Shown one piece after another: positions 44,154 through 53,600 of a stretch of DNA of 64,000 nucleotides. A program made the translations under genes and the position numbers. Source of the stretch: Streptomyces tuirus (GTDB taxonomy: Bacteria; Actinomycetota; Actinomycetes; Streptomycetales; Streptomycetaceae). A model generated the notes under the pieces. It had not been told where the DNA came from, did no database searches, and saw nothing but the letters and a program-made list of their open reading frames with translations. The DNA lies in the NCBI RefSeq assembly GCF_014701095.1, contig NZ_AP023439.1, positions 4,762,001 through 4,826,000 of the forward strand, given 5' to 3'. Numbering within the stretch: the first letter of the stretch is position 1; each line of letters opens with the position of its first letter.

Positions 44154-45131
44154 ATGCCAGGCGCCATCTACGCCGAAGGTCTGGTCAAGACCTTCGGTGA
44201 CGTAAAGGCCTTGGACGGCGTCGACCTCGACGTGCCCGAGGGCACGGTCCTCGGCCTGCTCGGGCCGAACGGCGCGGGCAAGACCACCACCGTCCGCTGT
44301 CTGACCACCCTGCTGCGCCCCGACAGCGGGCGGGCGGTCGTCGCGGGCATCGACGTGATCAAGCAGCCCGACGCGGTCCGCCGCTCCATCGGGCTGTCCG
44401 GCCAGTTCGCGGCCGTCGACGAATACCTGACCGGCCGGGAGAACCTCCAGATGGTCGGCCAGCTCTACCAGATGCGGGCCAAGGCGGCGAAGGAGCGCGC
44501 GGCCGAGCTGCTGGAGCAGTTCCACCTCGCGGACGCCGCCGACCGCCCCACCAAGACCTACTCGGGCGGCATGCGCCGGCGCCTCGACCTCGCCGCGGCC
44601 CTGGTCGTCTCACCGCCCGTGATGTTCATGGACGAGCCGACGACCGGCCTCGACCCCCGCAATCGCCAGCAGCTGTGGGAGGTCATCAAGCAGCTCGTCT
44701 CCGGCGGCACCACACTGCTGCTCACCACGCAGTACCTGGAGGAGGCCGACCACCTGGCGCACGACATCGCGGTGGTCGACCACGGCAAGGTCATCGCCCA
44801 GGGCACCTCCGACCAGCTCAAGGCCCGCACCGGCGGCGAGCGCGTCGAGGTCGTGGTGCACCAGCGCGAGCACATCCAGCCCGCCGCCGAGGTCCTCGCC
44901 GGCTTCGGCAAGGGCGAGACCACGGTCGAGGAGCACATGCGCAAGCTCACCGCTCCCGTCACCGGCGGCGCCAAACTCCTGGCCGAAGTCATCCGTGAAC
45001 TGGACGCCCGGGGCATCGAGATCGACGACATCGGCCTGCGCAGGCCCACCCTCGACGACGTCTTCCTGTCCCTGACGGGACACGTGGCCGAGATCAAGGA
45101 CCAGGAGAACGACAAGGAGGCCGCCCAGTGA
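44154..45131 (+). CDS. Daunorubicin-resistance-type ABC transporter ATP-binding protein
   Basis: The 325-residue ATPase has Walker A LLGPNGAGKTTTVR, signature TYSGGMRRRLDLAAAL, Walker B VMFMDEPTTGLDPRNRQ and the switch His-region LTTQYLEEAD. The C-terminal extension ending RPTLDDVFLSLTGH is diagnostic for the DrrA subfamily. It powers an ABC-2 permease encoded 52 bp downstream. Members export antibiotics or lipids. The ATG follows a GTGGAGACT ribosome site. Confidence 0.93.
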   Translation: MPGAIYAEGLVKTFGDVKALDGVDLDVPEGTVLGLLGPNGAGKTTTVRCLTTLLRPDSGRAVVAGIDVIKQPDAVRRSIGLSGQFAAVDEYLTGRENLQMVGQLYQMRAKAAKERAAELLEQFHLADAADRPTKTYSGGMRRRLDLAAALVVSPPVMFMDEPTTGLDPRNRQQLWEVIKQLVSGGTTLLLTTQYLEEADHLAHDIAVVDHGKVIAQGTSDQLKARTGGERVEVVVHQREHIQPAAEVLAGFGKGETTVEEHMRKLTAPVTGGAKLLAEVIRELDARGIEIDDIGLRRPTLDDVFLSLTGHVAEIKDQENDKEAAQ

Positions 45132-45183
45132 GCGCCGTCACCGACACCGGTCAGCACTTGAGTGCAGGGAAGGGGTGTCCCGC

Positions 45184-45990
45184 ATGAGCATGGTCGCCGA
45201 CTCGCTGGTCATCGCCCGCAGGAACCTGATTCGTATGACCAGGATTCCTGAGATGGTCCTTTTTGGTGTCATTCAGCCAGTAATGTTCGTGGTCCTGTTC
45301 ACGTACGTCTTCGGCGGCTCGATGAGCGTCGGAGGGTCCACCGATCCGGACGTCTACAAGAACTTCCTGATGGCCGGCATCTTCGCCCAGACGGTGACCT
45401 TCGCGACCGCGGGATCGGCCGCCGGCATCGCGGACGACATGCAGAAAGGGCTCGTCGACCGCTTCCGCTCCCTACCGATGGCCCGCGGTGCGGTGCTGAC
45501 GGGTCGGACCGTTGCGGATCTCGTGCAGACCTGCATCACGCTGACTGTCCTGGCGATCGTCGCGCTGATCGTCGGATGGCGCACTGGCTCGGCCGAGCCG
45601 ACCAATGTAGGCCGAGTCCTGGGAGCCTTCGGGCTGCTCCTCCTCCTCGGCTACGCCTTCACGTGGATCGGGGCGCTGATCGGGCTCGCGGTCCGGACCC
45701 CGGAGGCAGCCACTTCAGGTGGGATCATCTGGCTGTTCCCGGTGACGTTCATCTCGAACGCCTTCGTCGACTCCAGCCAGATGACGCCCTGGCTGCGACA
45801 CATCGCTGAGTGGAACCCGTTCAGCGCGACGGTGCAGGCGTGCCGCGAGCTGTTCGGCAATCCGGGGGTGGTCCAGTCCGACGCCTGGCCCATGCAGCAT
45901 CCGGTCTGGGCGTCCCTGATCTGGTCCGCTTTGATTGTTGCGATCTTCCGGACTCTTGCCGTGCGGAAGTACCGGGCGGCGGAAGGCTGA
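45184..45990 (+). CDS. ABC-2 type transporter permease (DrrB-like)
   Basis: The 268-residue membrane protein has six helices in the ABC-2 pattern. It includes PEMVLFGVIQPVMFVVLFTYVFGGSM at the N-terminus, the RFRSLPMARGAVLTGRTVADL cytoplasmic coupling segment, and FPVTFISNAFVDSSQMTPWLRHIAEWNPFSATV near the end. A GGGAAGGGG ribosome site supports ATG 45184, three codons inside a GTG. A decayed copy of its 3' end lies 300 bp downstream. Confidence 0.93.
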   Translation: MSMVADSLVIARRNLIRMTRIPEMVLFGVIQPVMFVVLFTYVFGGSMSVGGSTDPDVYKNFLMAGIFAQTVTFATAGSAAGIADDMQKGLVDRFRSLPMARGAVLTGRTVADLVQTCITLTVLAIVALIVGWRTGSAEPTNVGRVLGAFGLLLLLGYAFTWIGALIGLAVRTPEAATSGGIIWLFPVTFISNAFVDSSQMTPWLRHIAEWNPFSATVQACRELFGNPGVVQSDAWPMQHPVWASLIWSALIVAIFRTLAVRKYRAAEG

Positions 45991-46013
45991 CCGGTTCCGC
46001 CCGCGCGAACGGA

Positions 46014-46043
46014 GAAGCCCTCACCGAACAGGTGGGGGCCTTC
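46014..46043 (+). terminator. Terminator after the ABC-2 permease gene
   Basis: GAAGCCCTCACC pairs imperfectly with GGTGGGGGCCTTC across a 5-base loop, followed by TTCG. It lies 24 bp after the stop codon. Confidence 0.7.
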
Positions 46044-46286
46044 TTCGTGGGGTGCTGACGTCACGCTGGCGGGCCGGTTGTAGTACGCCCATCTCACATC
46101 GACGCCGGCCGATAGGGTTTCGGGGCTTCGAGCGTGTACTCCCGCTCAGTGCCGAGGCTCGCGTCCGCCCCACCGCCCGTCCTCCGGCCACCATTTGCGG
46201 GTTGTCGAGGAAGTGCTTCGTCAGCAAGTCGAGGGCCGCGGCGTCGGTGAGAGGGCGCGAGGTGAGCAGCGCTCCCGCGTGGGGCG

Positions 46287-46401
46287 ACGACGCGTTCGTG
46301 GACACCAGCCACATGACCCCATGGCTGCGCCACATCGCCGAGTGGAACCCCTTGTCTTCCGGACCCTGGCGGTGCGCAAGTATCGCTCGGCGACGGCATG
46401 A
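46287..46401 (+). pseudogene. Remnant of a second ABC-2 permease 3' end
   Basis: The bases encode AFVDTSHMTPWLRHIAEWNP, nearly the same as the permease just upstream. They then jump, in another frame, to VFRTLAVRKYRSATA and a stop, matching the end IFRTLAVRKYRAAEG of that permease. About 40 codons between the two parts are deleted with a frame change, and nothing recognisable of the upstream 85% remains. This is a dead tandem duplicate or a leftover of a related exporter. The rest of the interval from 45991 to 46458 holds only terminators and unassigned sequence. Confidence 0.85.
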
Positions 46402-46404
46402 GAA

Positions 46405-46435
46405 TGCCCCCGGGGCCGCTGCGGCACCGGGGGCA
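46405..46435. terminator. Terminator of greA
   Basis: A perfect 9-bp stem, TGCCCCCGG with CCGGGGGCA, has a 13-base loop (itself partly self-complementary) and lies 24 bp beyond the greA stop. Confidence 0.75.
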
Positions 46436-46458
46436 GAGCAGGGATCGGAAAGGGGCGG

Positions 46459-46956
46459 TCAGCCCTCGTACGGCTCGGCCTTGAGGATCTTCACCAGGGC
46501 CTTCTTGCCGTTCGGCAGCTCGTACTCCGCGTCCTCGCCGACCTTGTGGCCGATCACGCCGGTGCCCAGCGGGGACTGCGGCGAGTAGGTCTCGATGTCG
46601 GAGCTCGCGTATTCGCGGGACGCGAGCAGGAACGTCAGCGTGTCGTCCTCGTCACCGTCGAAGGCGATCGTGACGACCATGCCGGGCGCCACCGCGCCGT
46701 CCGCCGCGGGAGCCTCGCCGACCTTGGCGTTCTCGAGGAGCTGGGTGAGCTGGCGCACACGGAGCTCCTGCTTGCCCTGCTCCTCCTTGGCCGCGTGGTA
46801 CCCGCCGTTCTCACGCAGGTCGCCCTCTTCGCGCGCCGCGGCGATCTTCGCGGAGATCTCCGCCCGCGCGGGACCAGTAAGGTGCTCAAGCTCAGCCTTG
46901 AGCTTGTTGTACGCCTCCTGGGTCAGCCAGGTGACGTTCTCGCTGGTCTGGGTCAC
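46459..46956 (-). CDS. greA: Transcription elongation factor GreA
   Basis: The 165-residue protein rescues backtracked RNA polymerase. The N-terminal coiled coil carries the acidic tip (EISAKIAAAREEGDLRENGGYHAAKEEQGKQELRVRQL), and the C-terminal FKBP-like domain ends with SPLGTGVIGHKVGEDAEY. The GTG at 46956 follows an AGGAG ribosome site and gives MTQTSENVTWLTQEAYNKLKAEL. Upstream in-frame ATGs to 46986 have no ribosome site. The gene stands alone. Confidence 0.95.
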   Translation of the reverse strand: MTQTSENVTWLTQEAYNKLKAELEHLTGPARAEISAKIAAAREEGDLRENGGYHAAKEEQGKQELRVRQLTQLLENAKVGEAPAADGAVAPGMVVTIAFDGDEDDTLTFLLASREYASSDIETYSPQSPLGTGVIGHKVGEDAEYELPNGKKALVKILKAEPYEG

Positions 46957-47135
46957 AGGTGCTCCTCGTAGGTACTGGGAATACAAAGCATCGCCCTACC
47001 CAGAAGAATGTTCCTTCACGGAAGGGCGAAACCACGAGCCTAACAATTCAGGGGCCCAAGGGGGAGGACATAAGCCATCAGATTTACGTCAAGGCAGGTC
47101 AGGCGCTACGTATTCCAGGTGATGCCCGGTTGTGG

Positions 47136-47534
47136 TCAGCCGGTGTGGCAGCCCAGCAGCTCGGCCGTCGTCCCCGGGGAGGTCGTGCGGAGCGTGACGA
47201 CCTTGTCGATGCGGGTCCCGTCCCCGTCGAAACGGAAGTCGGCCCGGCCCACCTCGGCCCCGTTCTCGGCCTGCGAGCGCACGGTGCAGTAGCCGTCGGT
47301 GCCGGCGTCCTTGCGGACCTCCAGATGCACCTGCACGGACTCCTTGCCCGGCTCGAAGCTGATCACCTCGGCGCTGATCTCGTTCTTGGCGACGTAGTGG
47401 TAGCCGAACCAGCCGACGAGCCCCAGCAGCGCCACCGCGAGAACGGTGCCCACGACCTTGAGCGTGCGGTCGGCGCGCTCGTCCGAGGAGCGGCCGTATC
47501 GGCCCTCGGGCGGTCGCGTGCTCGCGGTGGTCAT
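47136..47534 (-). CDS. DUF4307 membrane protein
   Basis: The 132-residue protein has a basic cytoplasmic N-terminus (EGRYGRSSDERADRTLK), one membrane helix (VVGTVLAVALLGLVGWFGYHYVA) and a beta-rich outer domain with two Cys (GYCTVRSQAENGAEVGRADFRF and LLGCHTG). This is the DUF4307 layout, found beside mca in many actinobacteria. It is divergent from mca. Function is unknown. Confidence 0.88.
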   Translation of the reverse strand: MTTASTRPPEGRYGRSSDERADRTLKVVGTVLAVALLGLVGWFGYHYVAKNEISAEVISFEPGKESVQVHLEVRKDAGTDGYCTVRSQAENGAEVGRADFRFDGDGTRIDKVVTLRTTSPGTTAELLGCHTG

Positions 47535-47681
47535 GATCGTCCTCCTGGCAGGGCCGGGACGAAGGTCCCGGAAGGGGCTCCGGGACCGGGCCCCGGAATT
47601 ATTCGCCCCCCGATTCGGTCACTATAGAAGCCGCTGATTGCGCCGACGCACACAGGGCGCCGACCTACTGAGGATTGAGTC

Positions 47682-48563
47682 TTGACTGACCAGTTGCGAC
47701 TGATGGCCGTTCACGCACACCCCGACGACGAGTCGAGCAAGGGCGCGGCGACCATGGCGAAGTACGTGTCCGAGGGGGTGGACGTGCTGGTCGTGACCTG
47801 CACGGGCGGGGAACGCGGCTCCATCCTCAATCCGAAGCTTCAGGGTGACGCGTACATCGAGGAGCACATCCACGAGGTACGCAAGAAGGAGATGGACGAG
47901 GCCCGGGAGATCCTGGGCGTCAAGCAGGAGTGGCTCGGCTTCGTCGACTCGGGCCTGCCCGAGGGCGACCCGCTGCCGCCGCTGCCGGAGGGCTGCTTCG
48001 CCCTGGAGGACGTGGAGCACGCGGCCGGTGAGCTGGTGCGCAAGATCCGGGCCTTCCGTCCGCAGGTGATCACCACCTACGACGAGAACGGCGGCTACCC
48101 GCACCCCGACCACATCATGACCCACAAGATCTCCATGGTGGCGTTCGAGTCGGCCGCGGACACCGAGAAGTACCCGGAGGCGGAGTACGGCCCCGCCTAC
48201 CAGCCGCAGAAGCTCTACTACAACCAGGGCTTCAACCGCCCGCGCACCGAGGCCCTGCACCAGGCGATGCTCGACCGAGGCCTGGAGTCCCCCTACGGGG
48301 ACTGGCTCAAGCGCTGGGAGGAGTTCGGCATGAAGCAGCGGACGCTGACCACGCACATCCCCTGCGCCGAGTTCTACGAGATCCGTGACAAGGCGCTGAT
48401 CGCCCACGCCACGCAGATCGACCCGGACGGCGGCTGGTTCAAGGTGCCCATGGAGATCCAGAAGGAGGTCTGGCCGACGGAGGAGTACGAGCTGGCGAAG
48501 GCCCTCGTCGATACCTCCCTCCCCGAGGACGACCTCTTCGCGGGCATCCGCGACAATGCCTGA
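47682..48563 (+). CDS. mca: Mycothiol S-conjugate amidase
   Basis: The 293-residue zinc amidase cleaves mycothiol S-conjugates so that toxins leave as mercapturic acids. The zinc motif AHPDDESSKG is near the N-terminus, and HPDHIMTHK supplies the third ligand region. TCTGGERGSILNPKL and the C-terminal WFKVPMEIQKEVWP are family marks that separate it from MshB. A TTG start with a weak GAGG ribosome site fits the conserved N-terminus. A small membrane-protein gene overlaps its 3' end. Confidence 0.95.
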   Translation: MTDQLRLMAVHAHPDDESSKGAATMAKYVSEGVDVLVVTCTGGERGSILNPKLQGDAYIEEHIHEVRKKEMDEAREILGVKQEWLGFVDSGLPEGDPLPPLPEGCFALEDVEHAAGELVRKIRAFRPQVITTYDENGGYPHPDHIMTHKISMVAFESAADTEKYPEAEYGPAYQPQKLYYNQGFNRPRTEALHQAMLDRGLESPYGDWLKRWEEFGMKQRTLTTHIPCAEFYEIRDKALIAHATQIDPDGGWFKVPMEIQKEVWPTEEYELAKALVDTSLPEDDLFAGIRDNA

Positions 48564-48849
48564 CATGAGCGCAAGCGCAAGCCTGGCAATGACGCACCTC
48601 GTCTCCTTCGCCAAGGAGGTCGACGAGGACAAGGTGACCCCCGGCGTCCTCGGCTTCATCGTCTTCGCGGCGATGGCCCTGGCGGTCTGGGCCCTGATGA
48701 AGTCCATGAGCCGGCACATGAACCGGGTCGACTTCACCCAGGTCCCGGACCCGAAGGCGGAGCAGCCGGAGGAGTCCCCGGCGGAGCCGGCCCAGACGGA
48801 CGCGGACGCGGAGCCCTCCGGCCAGGGCACCACCAAGAAGCAGGGCTGA
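48556..48849 (+). CDS. Small membrane protein coupled to mca
   Basis: The 97-residue protein starts at an ATG inside the last codons of mca, or at a second ATG three codons on. It has one membrane helix (VLGFIVFAAMALAVWALM) and a charged Pro/Glu/Ala-rich tail ending EPSGQGTTKKQG. This gene follows mca in Streptomyces as a conserved pair. A fragment of its 3' end recurs beyond the insertion sequence at 50419. Confidence 0.85.
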   Translation: MPDMSASASLAMTHLVSFAKEVDEDKVTPGVLGFIVFAAMALAVWALMKSMSRHMNRVDFTQVPDPKAEQPEESPAEPAQTDADAEPSGQGTTKKQG

Positions 48850-48881
48850 CGCCCCCCGGGGGGGTGCCCCTATGACTTTGG

Positions 48882-50084
48882 TCAAGGGGTGGTCGGGGTT
48901 GGTGGTTGGTAGAAGGTGCCGTCGCGGAGCATCGCGAAGAGCACGTCGGCTCGGCGTCGGGCGAGGCAGAGGATGGCCTGGGTGTGGTGCTTTCCCTGGG
49001 CGATCTTCTTGTCGTAGTAGGTGCGGGAGGCCGGGTCGGCCAGTGCGGCGAACGCGGAGAGGAAGAAGGCGCGTTTGAGCTGCTTGTTTCCTCTCCGTGA
49101 GGGCTGTTCCCCGCGGATGGAGGACCCGGAGGTCCGGGTCGCCGGAGCGAGGCCGGCGTAGGCGGCGAGGTGGGCGGCGGACGGGAACGCGGTGCCGTCA
49201 CCGACGTCGATGAGGATGCGGGCTCCGGTCCTGATGCCGATGCCGGGCATGGACATCAGGACCTTGGAAAGAGGGTGGGCCTCCAGGAGTTCCTCGATCC
49301 GGTGGGCCAGCAGTTTGCGCTGGTCGAGCACGGCCTGGAGCGAGGAGGCGAGGCTGGGGACGATCAGCGCGGCCGCATCCGTGCCCGGGACGACGACGGT
49401 CTGTTCGTCCAGCGCGGAGAACACGTCGTCGATCAGCCGTTCGGCCATCCTGGGCGCCTTCGGCCGGATCAGGGTGACGAGCCGTCGGCGTCCGGCCTTG
49501 CGGATCTGGGCCGGCGAGCCGAACTGGTCCAGCAGCCTGAGCACGGCCGGGTGCTGCATGCGCGGGCCCAGGACCCGTTCCAGATGCGGGTGGATCTGCG
49601 TGAACAGGCCCCGCAGCCGGTTGGACAGGCGAGTCGCTTCGGCGGCGAGGTCGTCGTCGAAGCCGACGAGCATCTGCAGCTCGGCGATCGTCTCGTCGTC
49701 GAGGTCGACCGACCGCAGCGTGTGAGGCATTGCCCGGGCGGCGTCGGCGATGATGAACGCGTCCTTCGCGTCGGTCTTTGCCTCGCCGGGGTAGAGGTCG
49801 GCGATCCGCCGCATGGTCAGGCCGGGCAGATAGGCGACATGGCAGCCGAGCTCGCGGGCGACGGTCAGCGGCAGGGCGCCGATGGAGGCGACCTGGTCGA
49901 CGATGACGAGAACGGTGCCGTGCTTGGCCTGCAGTTTGGCGAAGACCTCGCGGAGTTTGGGTTCGCTGTTGGGCAGTCTACGGTCGAAGGTCTTCTTCCC
50001 GGCCGGGGTGAGCGCGGTGGCGTGGTGTTCGCCCTTGCCGACGTCCAGGCCGAGGTAGACGTCGATGTCGCCGGTGTCGATCAC
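48882..50084 (-). CDS. IS110-family DEDD transposase
   Basis: The 400-residue recombinase has the RuvC-like N-terminal domain (YLGLDVGKGEHHATALTPAG, VLVIVDQVASIGALPL and EAKTDAKDAFIIADAAR). The C-terminal transposase-20 domain includes LSKVLMSMPGIGIRTGARIL, AYAGLAPATRTSGSSIRGEQ and the catalytic-serine region SRRGNKQLKRAFFLSA. A GTG at 50084 follows a GGAGG ribosome site 10 bases upstream. A much longer in-frame extension exists but covers the noncoding end of the element. The gene looks intact. Confidence 0.93.
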   Translation of the reverse strand: MIDTGDIDVYLGLDVGKGEHHATALTPAGKKTFDRRLPNSEPKLREVFAKLQAKHGTVLVIVDQVASIGALPLTVARELGCHVAYLPGLTMRRIADLYPGEAKTDAKDAFIIADAARAMPHTLRSVDLDDETIAELQMLVGFDDDLAAEATRLSNRLRGLFTQIHPHLERVLGPRMQHPAVLRLLDQFGSPAQIRKAGRRRLVTLIRPKAPRMAERLIDDVFSALDEQTVVVPGTDAAALIVPSLASSLQAVLDQRKLLAHRIEELLEAHPLSKVLMSMPGIGIRTGARILIDVGDGTAFPSAAHLAAYAGLAPATRTSGSSIRGEQPSRRGNKQLKRAFFLSAFAALADPASRTYYDKKIAQGKHHTQAILCLARRRADVLFAMLRDGTFYQPPTPTTP

Positions 50085-50325
50085 GTGCGGTGTCCTCCGG
50101 TCGTACTCGTCCGGCCCTGCCACGGCACTGATCGCCACATCCACATTACGAAGAGCCTCCCGACCTGCGAAGAAGTCGGTGGTCATGCCCCTAATCAGCG
50201 GTCTGTCAGTGCCTCCGGAGCTGGTGACACCACCCCCCAGGCCATGCACTCGACAAGGGGAGGTAGTCATGCCAACTCCGAAGGCCGGTAACCCCGTTGC
50301 GGGGCTACGAAGACGGTAATGGGGG
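50085..50325 (-). ncRNA. Predicted IS110 bridge RNA region
   Basis: IS110 elements encode a noncoding bridge RNA in the end next to the transposase start. Here about 240 bp lie between the element end and the GTG. Reading toward the transposase there is a hairpin (GTAGCCCCG-CAA-CGGGGTTAC, 50288-50308). A second loop region follows around 50225-50245 containing CTGGGGGGTGGTG, which shares GGGGGGT with the insertion target. The RNA limits are not defined by the sequence alone. Confidence 0.5.
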
Positions 50326-50328
50326 GGG

Positions 50329-50613
50329 CACCACCCGTCGGTGGCCGGCGCCGAGCGCCGCCGGCGGGTGCGTCTGACACTCGTCGGGGTCCGCGCCGGG
50401 CCGGCCCCCGGGTCTACGCCGCCGAGCCCTCCGGCCAGGGCACCAAGAAGCAGGGCTGACGCCCCCCAGGGGGGTACCACCCGTCGGTGGCCGGCACCGA
50501 GCGCCGCCGGCGGGCGGTCCCCCACCGGCCGGCACCGAGTGCCGCCGGCGGGTGCGTCTCGCACCCGACGGGGTCCCGCGCCGGGCCGGCCCCCGGGTCC
50601 ATGCGGATACGAC
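50329..50613. other. Gene-free flank with duplicated sequence
   Basis: This interval contains the second and third copies of the local duplication and several CGCCGCCGGCGGG hairpin-capable stretches. The last 30 bases before 50613 precede the stop codon of the STAND gene. No coding frame is supported. Confidence 0.6.
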
Positions 50614-53600
50614 CTAGGCCTTCGACTCCACCGCCACCCCCATCACCTCGCGTGCGTGGCGGTTCGGCACCATGCCGAGGCGCCAGGCCTGCCAGCCCGC
50701 CTCCAGGGTGACGCCGCGTTCCAGGAGCAGCCGGTACGCGTCGAGGTAGTCGTCCAGTTTCCGGTCGCGCAGGTCGTGGCTCGTGCGGGACAGCTGGGTC
50801 AGTTCCTCCTGGGCCACCGCCGTACCCACCTCCATGCCGCCCGGGGCCGCGTAGGGCAGGAGCGTGCAGCGCAGGAAGCGGGCCCAGTCCTCGCCCCGGC
50901 GGTCGCCGTAGGAGGCGAACAGCTCGATCGCCGCGTCGCACAGGGTCAGCGCCTGCTGGGTGCGGGCGTTGCCCGCGTCCACGACCGCCAGTTCCAGGCA
51001 CGTCCAGGCCTCGCCGTGGGCGACGCCGATGCGCTGGAAGTCGGCCCGGGCGTCGACCAGCAGCTGCCGGGCGAAGCCCGAGTTGCGCAGGGAGCCGGTC
51101 TGGGCCGCCCGCTGGTCGCGGGTGACGCGGGCCGAGTGGTGGCGGGCGCAGGCCAGGCCGTAGACGTCCCGCATCCGGGAGAACATCGTGCGGGCGCGCT
51201 CCAGCTCGCGGACGGCCTGATCGAGATCGCCCGTCTCCTCCAGGGCCTGGCCCAGGTAGTACAGCGTCCACGCCTCACCGCGCGCGTCCTCGTTGTCGCG
51301 GTGCCGGGCGGCCGCTCCGCGCAGCTCCTCCACCGCCGGGGAAGCGTCCCCCGCGACCAGCAGCGCCCGGGCCAGCTGTGTCAGGGCCCAGGCCTCGCCC
51401 CGGGCGTCACGGGTGCGCCCGTACAGCTCCAGGGCCGCCCGCAGCTCCGCCTCGGCGCGCGGGACATCGCCCATGCGCAGGCCCAGCTGGCCGAGCTGGA
51501 AGTGCGCCCACGCCTGGCCGTGCACCGACTCGCCCGCCCGGTGCAGCACCAGCGACTCGGTCAGCAGGTCCAGCGCCTCCGTGACCCGGGCCCGGTCCCG
51601 TTCCACCGCCGCCAGGGCGTGCATGGTCCACGCCCGGTCCGTCGCCAGCTCGGGCGAGGACTGCAGGGCGAGGGCCTCGCGGAGCTTCGCCGATGCCTCC
51701 GTGAGATTGCCCTGGTGGTGCAGGGTGATGCCGAGGGAGCACAGCGCGCGGGCGGCACCCGCGTCGTGGTGGGCCTCGCGGTAGAGGTCGACGACCGAGG
51801 CGAGGGTCGTGCGGGCCTTGTCCAGCTCGCCCAGCTGCCGTGCCGCGATGCCGGTGCGCCACTGCACCGAGCGGACCAGCAGCCCCTCGTCCACCGCCTG
51901 CGCCAGCTCGCTGATCTCGCCCAGGCGGTAGAGGTCGCCGCGCAGCAGGCAGTAGTCGCACAGCGCGCCCAGCAGATTCAGCACCGCCGCCTGGTCCACG
52001 CCCTCGGCATGCCGCAGCGCCGCCGTGATGAAGCTCGACTCGTCGTCCAGCCAGCGCAGCGCCTCGTCCAGGGAGGTGAAGCCGTACGGGCTGAAGCGGT
52101 TGGTGCGGGTCGACATGTTGCCGTCGACCATCCGCAGCACCGAGTCGGCCAGCTCGGCGTAGTTCACGATCAGCCGCTCCTGCGCCGCCGTTCGCTCGGC
52201 CGGATCCTCCTCGTCGAGGAGGCGGGCCTGGGCGAAGGAACGGACCAGGTCGTGCAGCCGGTAGCGGTCGCCCCGGACGTGGTCGATCAGACCGGCCCGG
52301 GTCAGGACCTCCAGATGGCGCTTGGCCTCCGCCTCGTCCGTGGCCAGCAGCGCGGCGGCCGCCGCGGCCCCGAGCGAGGCCCGTCCGGCCAGGGCCAGCC
52401 GGCGCAGCAGCCGCCGTACGGTCTCCGGCTGGTCGGTGTAGCGCAGCCACAGGGCGCGCTCCACCGGCTCGACCGGGCCGTAGGCCTCGAGGTCGGTGGC
52501 CAGGGCGCGGGGCGAGCGGGGGCCGAGGCACGAGCCGGCGATGCGCAGTGCCAGCGGCAGCCCGCCGCACAGCTCCCGGACCCGGTCCGCGGACTCCGCG
52601 TCGTACGGCCCGGAACGATCCTGCGCCGCCGCGCCCAGCAGCTCCTCCGCGCCCGCGGCGTCCAGGGGTGCGACCGCCAGCTGGTGCACCCGCGCGGGCA
52701 GGCCCTCCAGCTCCAGCGGGCCCCGCGCGGTCACCAGCACCAGGCTGTCGGACCGCTCCGGGACCAGGGCGCGGATCTGCTCGGGGTCCGAGGCGTCGTC
52801 GAGGACGACCGTGACCGGCAGGCCCGTCAGATGCTGGTGGTACAACTCGCTCAGCCGCTTGACCTGCTGGTCGGGGGAGGAGCGCTCACGGAACAGCAGC
52901 TGCTCGCGGGGTGCGCCGAGCCGGTTCAGCAGATGCAGCAGGGCGTCGCGGGTCGGCAGCGGGGACTCGCCCGGTCCGTCGGCGCGCAGGTCGACGACGC
53001 AGGCACCGCGGAAGTAGTCCTTCAGATCGTGCGTGGCGTGCACCGCGAGCGTCGTACGGCCGCTGCCGGGCGTGCCGTGCAGCACGACCACGGTCGGCTG
53101 CGTGTCCGTGCTCGCCCGGGCCGACTGCACCCACTGCCGGATCTGCGCCAGCTCGTGCCGCCGACCGGCGAACGGCTCCGCCGGCCCGGGGAGCTGTGCG
53201 AAGGACTGCTCCAGCACGTTGCGCCCGCGCGCCGCCGCGCTCTTGTCCGCGCCCCGCAGCCGTGGTGCCGTCTTCTTCGGCCCGGTCGAGGCGGCGAGCA
53301 CTCGCTGCTGGTCCAGGAACGGCCGGATGCCCCGCACCTCCAGCGCCGTCAGCCACTGGAGCCGCAACTGTTCGGGCCCGCCGGGCTGGCTGACGGCCCC
53401 GGCGCGACGGCTCGCGGCCGGCACATGCGACCCGACCACCTTCACCACCGTCGCCGCCGCCCCTACGACACCGACCGTCACACCCGCCCCGAGGGCGGTC
53501 CCGGTCCCCGTGCCCAGCGCCATGTCGGCGACCACGGCCGCGACCGCCGCCACGCCGGCCACCAGCAGCGGTGTCCCGGCACCCTCCCGGGCGTAACGCT

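Larger units (their letters stand above)
48866..50328 (-). mobile_element. IS110-family insertion sequence
   Basis: Comparison with the uninterrupted copy at 50468-50480 places the element between a GGGGGGGT run on the left and a GGGGGGGGC run on the right, so the exact ends are uncertain by a few bases. The size is about 1.46 kb with one DEDD transposase gene. No terminal inverted repeats or target duplication are evident, as expected for IS110 elements. Confidence 0.85.
48810..50612. repeat. Tandem duplication of a gene 3' end, interrupted by an insertion sequence
   Basis: The segment GAGCCCTCCGGCCAGGGCAC through GCAGGGCTGACGCCCCCC occurs at 48811-48856 and again at 50422-50467. The sequence after it (ACCACCCGTCGGTGGCCGGC and the CCGGGCCGGCCCCCGGGTC ending) occurs at 50330-50413 and at 50476-50600. 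The order shows that a unit of about 146 bp downstream of the small membrane-protein gene was duplicated, and the IS110 element then landed in one copy. Confidence 0.8.

Noticed and set aside
46021-46335. A 104-codon minus-strand frame containing RPLTDAAALDLLTKHFLDNP
   Set aside because: The middle looks protein-like, but the frame starts antisense to the permease remnant and has no ribosome site. It may be a fragment, but I cannot support a gene.
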